From Candidatus Desulfosporosinus nitrosoreducens (GTDB taxonomy: Bacteria > Bacillota > Desulfitobacteriia > Desulfitobacteriales > Desulfitobacteriaceae), in the NCBI RefSeq assembly GCF_030954495.1, contig NZ_JAVHUW010000040.1, forward strand, positions 1 to 64,000: DNA of 64,000 nucleotides, given 5' to 3'. How positions within the stretch are numbered: the stretch's first letter is position 1; the number at the start of each line of letters is the position of its first letter. A program made the translations under genes and the position numbers. This document shows, one piece after another, positions 61,982 through 64,000 of the stretch. Under the pieces are notes generated by a model, which ran no database searches, had not been told where the DNA came from, and saw nothing but the letters and a program-made list of their open reading frames with translations.

Positions 61982-64000
61982 ATGAGTATTCGTGTTCATG
62001 AATTGGCAAAAGAATTAAATTTTAGCAGCAAAGAAGTGATTACAAGACTCTTAGCTATGGGAACGGATGTTAAAAATCATTTGAGTACGGTCGATCAAAA
62101 AGATGCAGATCGTTTAAGGGATCAACTGAAAGGAAAGGAGATAAATTTGGATCATTCTGAACGTAAAAATCCTGAAGAAATAAAGCCAAATACCTCTGGA
62201 GATGGTCAAGAAGGACGGACTCCGGAAGCTCGTCAGGGAATAGAAGGACGTCCCCAAGGCCCTCGTTTAAGTACAGGAGGACGGCCCCCAGCTCCACGCC
62301 CGGTTTCTCAAGGCCAGCCCCAAGGTCCACGCTCTGGTGTGCAGGGACAATCTCAGACTCCGAGACCGGCTTCTCAAGGCCAACCCCAAGGCTCACGCCC
62401 TATGTCACAGGGACAATCTCAAGGCCCGCGCCCAGGCGCTCAAGGGCAACGTCCAGGATACCCGGGTCAGGGGCAGCCACAAGGCCCACGACCCGGATAC
62501 CAAGGGCAGCCCCAAGGCTCACGCCCTGGCTATCAGGGGCAACAGCAAGGCCCGCGCCCGGGTTACCAGGGGCAGCCCCAAGGTCCGCGCCCTGGCTACC
62601 AAGGTCAACCGCAAGGCCCGCGTCCTGGTTATCAGGGACAATCTCAAGGTCCGCGCCCTGGCTATCAGGGCCAGTCCCAAGGCCCACGCCCCGGCTATCA
62701 AGGCCAGCCGCAAGGCCCGCGTCCCGGTTATCAGGGACAATCTCAAGGCCCACGCCCCGGCTATCAAGGCCAGCCGCAAGGCCCGCGTCCCGGTTACCAA
62801 GGTCAATCTCAAGGCCCACGCCCTGGCTACCAGGGTCAGCCCCAAGGCTCACGCCCTGGCTACCAAGGCCAGTCGCAGGGTCCCCGTTCCAATATGGCGC
62901 CACGAGCCGGCGCGAGTGCTCCACCAACGCCAGCTATTGCCGAGCAAGTAAAACGACAAACTCCCGCCAGCAAGAAAGCTCAAGATAAAGCCTATGAACG
63001 AAAGCGTGAAATGGAAAAAGAACGGGAAAATGTCATACGTTCCTCGCATAAACGTTTTCAGAAGCCGCCTAAAAAAGAGGTTAAGGATACAACTCCCAAA
63101 CACATTGTGATTCAAGAGTCAATTTCCGTTCAAGATCTGGCAGCTAAAATGAGCCGTAAAGCGGGAGAACTTATCAAACATCTTATGAATTTGGGAGTCA
63201 TGGCTACCATCAATCAAGAGCTCGATTCAGAAACAGCGACCATTTTGGCGAACGAAATGGGAGTTAGCGTTGAGGTTAAGGCCGAAAAGTCGCTGGCGGT
63301 CATTCAAGAGATTGAAGATGATCCGCAGGATCTCTCTTTCCGACCCCCTGTGGTCACGGTAATGGGTCATGTTGACCATGGGAAAACGTCATTATTGGAT
63401 GCTATTCGCACAACGAATGTTACGAGCTCTGAAGCAGGGGGAATTACTCAGCATATCGGGGCTTATCAGGTAGAGATTAAGGGTCAGAAGATAACCTTTT
63501 TGGATACGCCTGGTCACGAAGCATTCACAGCCATGCGTGCCCGGGGAGCTCAAGTCACAGATATCGCTGTCTTAGTTGTTGCGGCCGATGACGGAGTTAT
63601 GCCTCAAACCGTTGAAGCGATTAATCATGCGAAAGCGGCCGAGGTTCCGATTATTGTGGCTATTAACAAAATTGACAAGGAAAATGCCACGCCGGAAAAA
63701 GTAAAGCAAGAATTGACAGAATATGGTTTGGTCGTTGAAGAATGGGGCGGAGATACGATTGCCGTTCCCGTGTCTGCAAAATCGAAAGTGAATATAGAAC
63801 AGCTCCTGGAGATGATTCTCCTTGTAGCGGAGGTTCGGGATCTTAAGGCTAATCCTAACCGTCCTGCAGCGGGAACGGTTATCGAAGCCGAATTGGACAA
63901 AGGAAAAGGACCTATTGCCACAGTGCTTGTTTCCAAGGGAACGCTCAATGTTGGGGATGTTGCCGTAGCGGGCTGTGCTTTTGGCCGGATTCGGGCTATG
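61982..64000 (+). CDS. infB: Translation initiation factor IF-2 (partial, cut by window edge)
   Basis: GTPase that places initiator tRNA on the 30S subunit. ATG 61982 starts [23 protein letters not shown] precedes it. The first 673 residues are seen and the frame runs off the right edge. After the N-terminal helical domain (about 1-60) comes a long disordered part: from about 80 it is rich in Gln, Gly, Pro and Arg, and residues 158-302 are 13 tandem units of the type [11 protein letters not shown]. The IF2-N domain (about 380-430) and the GTPase domain ([20 protein letters not shown]) are intact. The repeat makes the disordered arm longer than usual. A second reading frame on the minus strand there is an artefact of the repeat. 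Confidence 0.96.
   Translation, partial: MSIRVHELAKELNFSSKEVITRLLAMGTDVKNHLSTVDQKDADRLRDQLKGKEINLDHSERKNPEEIKPNTSGDGQEGRTPEARQGIEGRPQGPRLSTGGRPPAPRPVSQGQPQGPRSGVQGQSQTPRPASQGQPQGSRPMSQGQSQGPRPGAQGQRPGYPGQGQPQGPRPGYQGQPQGSRPGYQGQQQGPRPGYQGQPQGPRPGYQGQPQGPRPGYQGQSQGPRPGYQGQSQGPRPGYQGQPQGPRPGYQGQSQGPRPGYQGQPQGPRPGYQGQSQGPRPGYQGQPQGSRPGYQGQSQGPRSNMAPRAGASAPPTPAIAEQVKRQTPASKKAQDKAYERKREMEKERENVIRSSHKRFQKPPKKEVKDTTPKHIVIQESISVQDLAAKMSRKAGELIKHLMNLGVMATINQELDSETATILANEMGVSVEVKAEKSLAVIQEIEDDPQDLSFRPPVVTVMGHVDHGKTSLLDAIRTTNVTSSEAGGITQHIGAYQVEIKGQKITFLDTPGHEAFTAMRARGAQVTDIAVLVVAADDGVMPQTVEAINHAKAAEVPIIVAINKIDKENATPEKVKQELTEYGLVVEEWGGDTIAVPVSAKSKVNIEQLLEMILLVAEVRDLKANPNRPAAGTVIEAELDKGKGPIATVLVSKGTLNVGDVAVAGCAFGRIRAM
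62453..62887 (+). repeat. 33-bp tandem repeat array in infB (13 units)
   Basis: Each unit encodes an 11-residue segment PGYQGQ-P/S-QGPR; the first unit is a variant. The DNA of the units differs mainly at third positions, so the array is under coding constraint. It keeps the reading frame and lies wholly inside infB. Confidence 0.9.

Noticed and set aside
62453..62887. Regular array that could be taken for CRISPR
   Set aside because: Units are directly adjacent with no unique spacers and encode an in-frame peptide repeat.
62337..62951. Long open frames in other phases and on the minus strand across infB
   Set aside because: They arise from the 33-bp repeat and its GC-rich codons; the true frame continues into the IF2 GTPase domain.
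1..64000. tRNA, rRNA, prophage, CRISPR array or complete insertion sequence
   Set aside because: None could be recognised anywhere in the window; only the left edge has a weak hint of a mobile element.

Overview
The window reads as a chromosome segment of an anaerobic, spore-forming, low-to-mid GC Firmicute, most like the Peptococcaceae/Desulfitobacteriaceae (Desulfosporosinus/Desulfitobacterium type). The evidence is spore genes (CotD family, two tiny YjcZ-like proteins, an alpha/beta SASP with a sigma-G-like promoter), CodY, the order topA-trmFO-xerC-hslV-hslU-codY, the order rpsB-tsf-pyrH-frr-uppS-cdsA-dxr-rseP-ispG-proS and then rimP-nusA-ylxR-L7Ae-infB, and anaerobic traits (octaheme cytochrome c, CoA-transferase/acyl-CoA dehydrogenase operon). 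The genus is an inference from gene content, not from a search.

Layout. 1-350: a possible gene tail, two tandem long hairpins and an AT-rich palindrome. 0.35-3.5 kb: an HD-GYP c-di-GMP phosphodiesterase and a chemoreceptor. 3.9-4.7 kb: three small spore-type proteins. 5-11.8 kb: a CBS-PAS-AAA+ sigma-54 activator followed by an operon for thiolase, acyl-CoA dehydrogenase and a two-subunit CoA-transferase; the gap between them carries a -24/-12 promoter and two dyads 32 bp apart. 12-14.2 kb: an eight-heme HAO-like cytochrome c and an unrecognised polytopic membrane protein. 14.4-18 kb: a MarR repressor, a divergent cyclopropane fatty acid synthase and a second chemoreceptor. 18.2-22 kb, all minus: a DUF362 ferredoxin protein with MerR, then RNase Z with an archaeal-type methenyl-H4MPT cyclohydrolase. 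22.4-29.2 kb: a nucleoside ABC importer with adenine deaminase, behind a long leader that looks structured. 29.5-33 kb: a two-component system and a lipoprotein. 33-37 kb: SASP, a TIM-barrel protein, DUF3786, a coiled-coil protein and Ku. 37.2-64 kb: housekeeping core (dprA to codY, translation factors, isoprenoid and lipid synthesis, proS, an MFS exporter and the nusA-infB operon, cut by the right edge in infB).

How the genes work together. The sigma-54 regulator is placed to switch on short-chain acyl-CoA metabolism. The BMP lipoprotein, ATPase, two permeases and adenine deaminase form one purine salvage unit. dxr and ispG (MEP pathway) with uppS and cdsA link isoprenoid and phospholipid synthesis to the rpsB-frr translation block. 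The most unusual items are the lone Mch homologue, the octaheme cytochrome with an unknown membrane partner, the unassigned leader upstream of the nucleoside importer, the MerR-type promoter before the DUF362 operon, and adjacent nusA and infB genes that both carry long low-complexity extensions of opposite charge.
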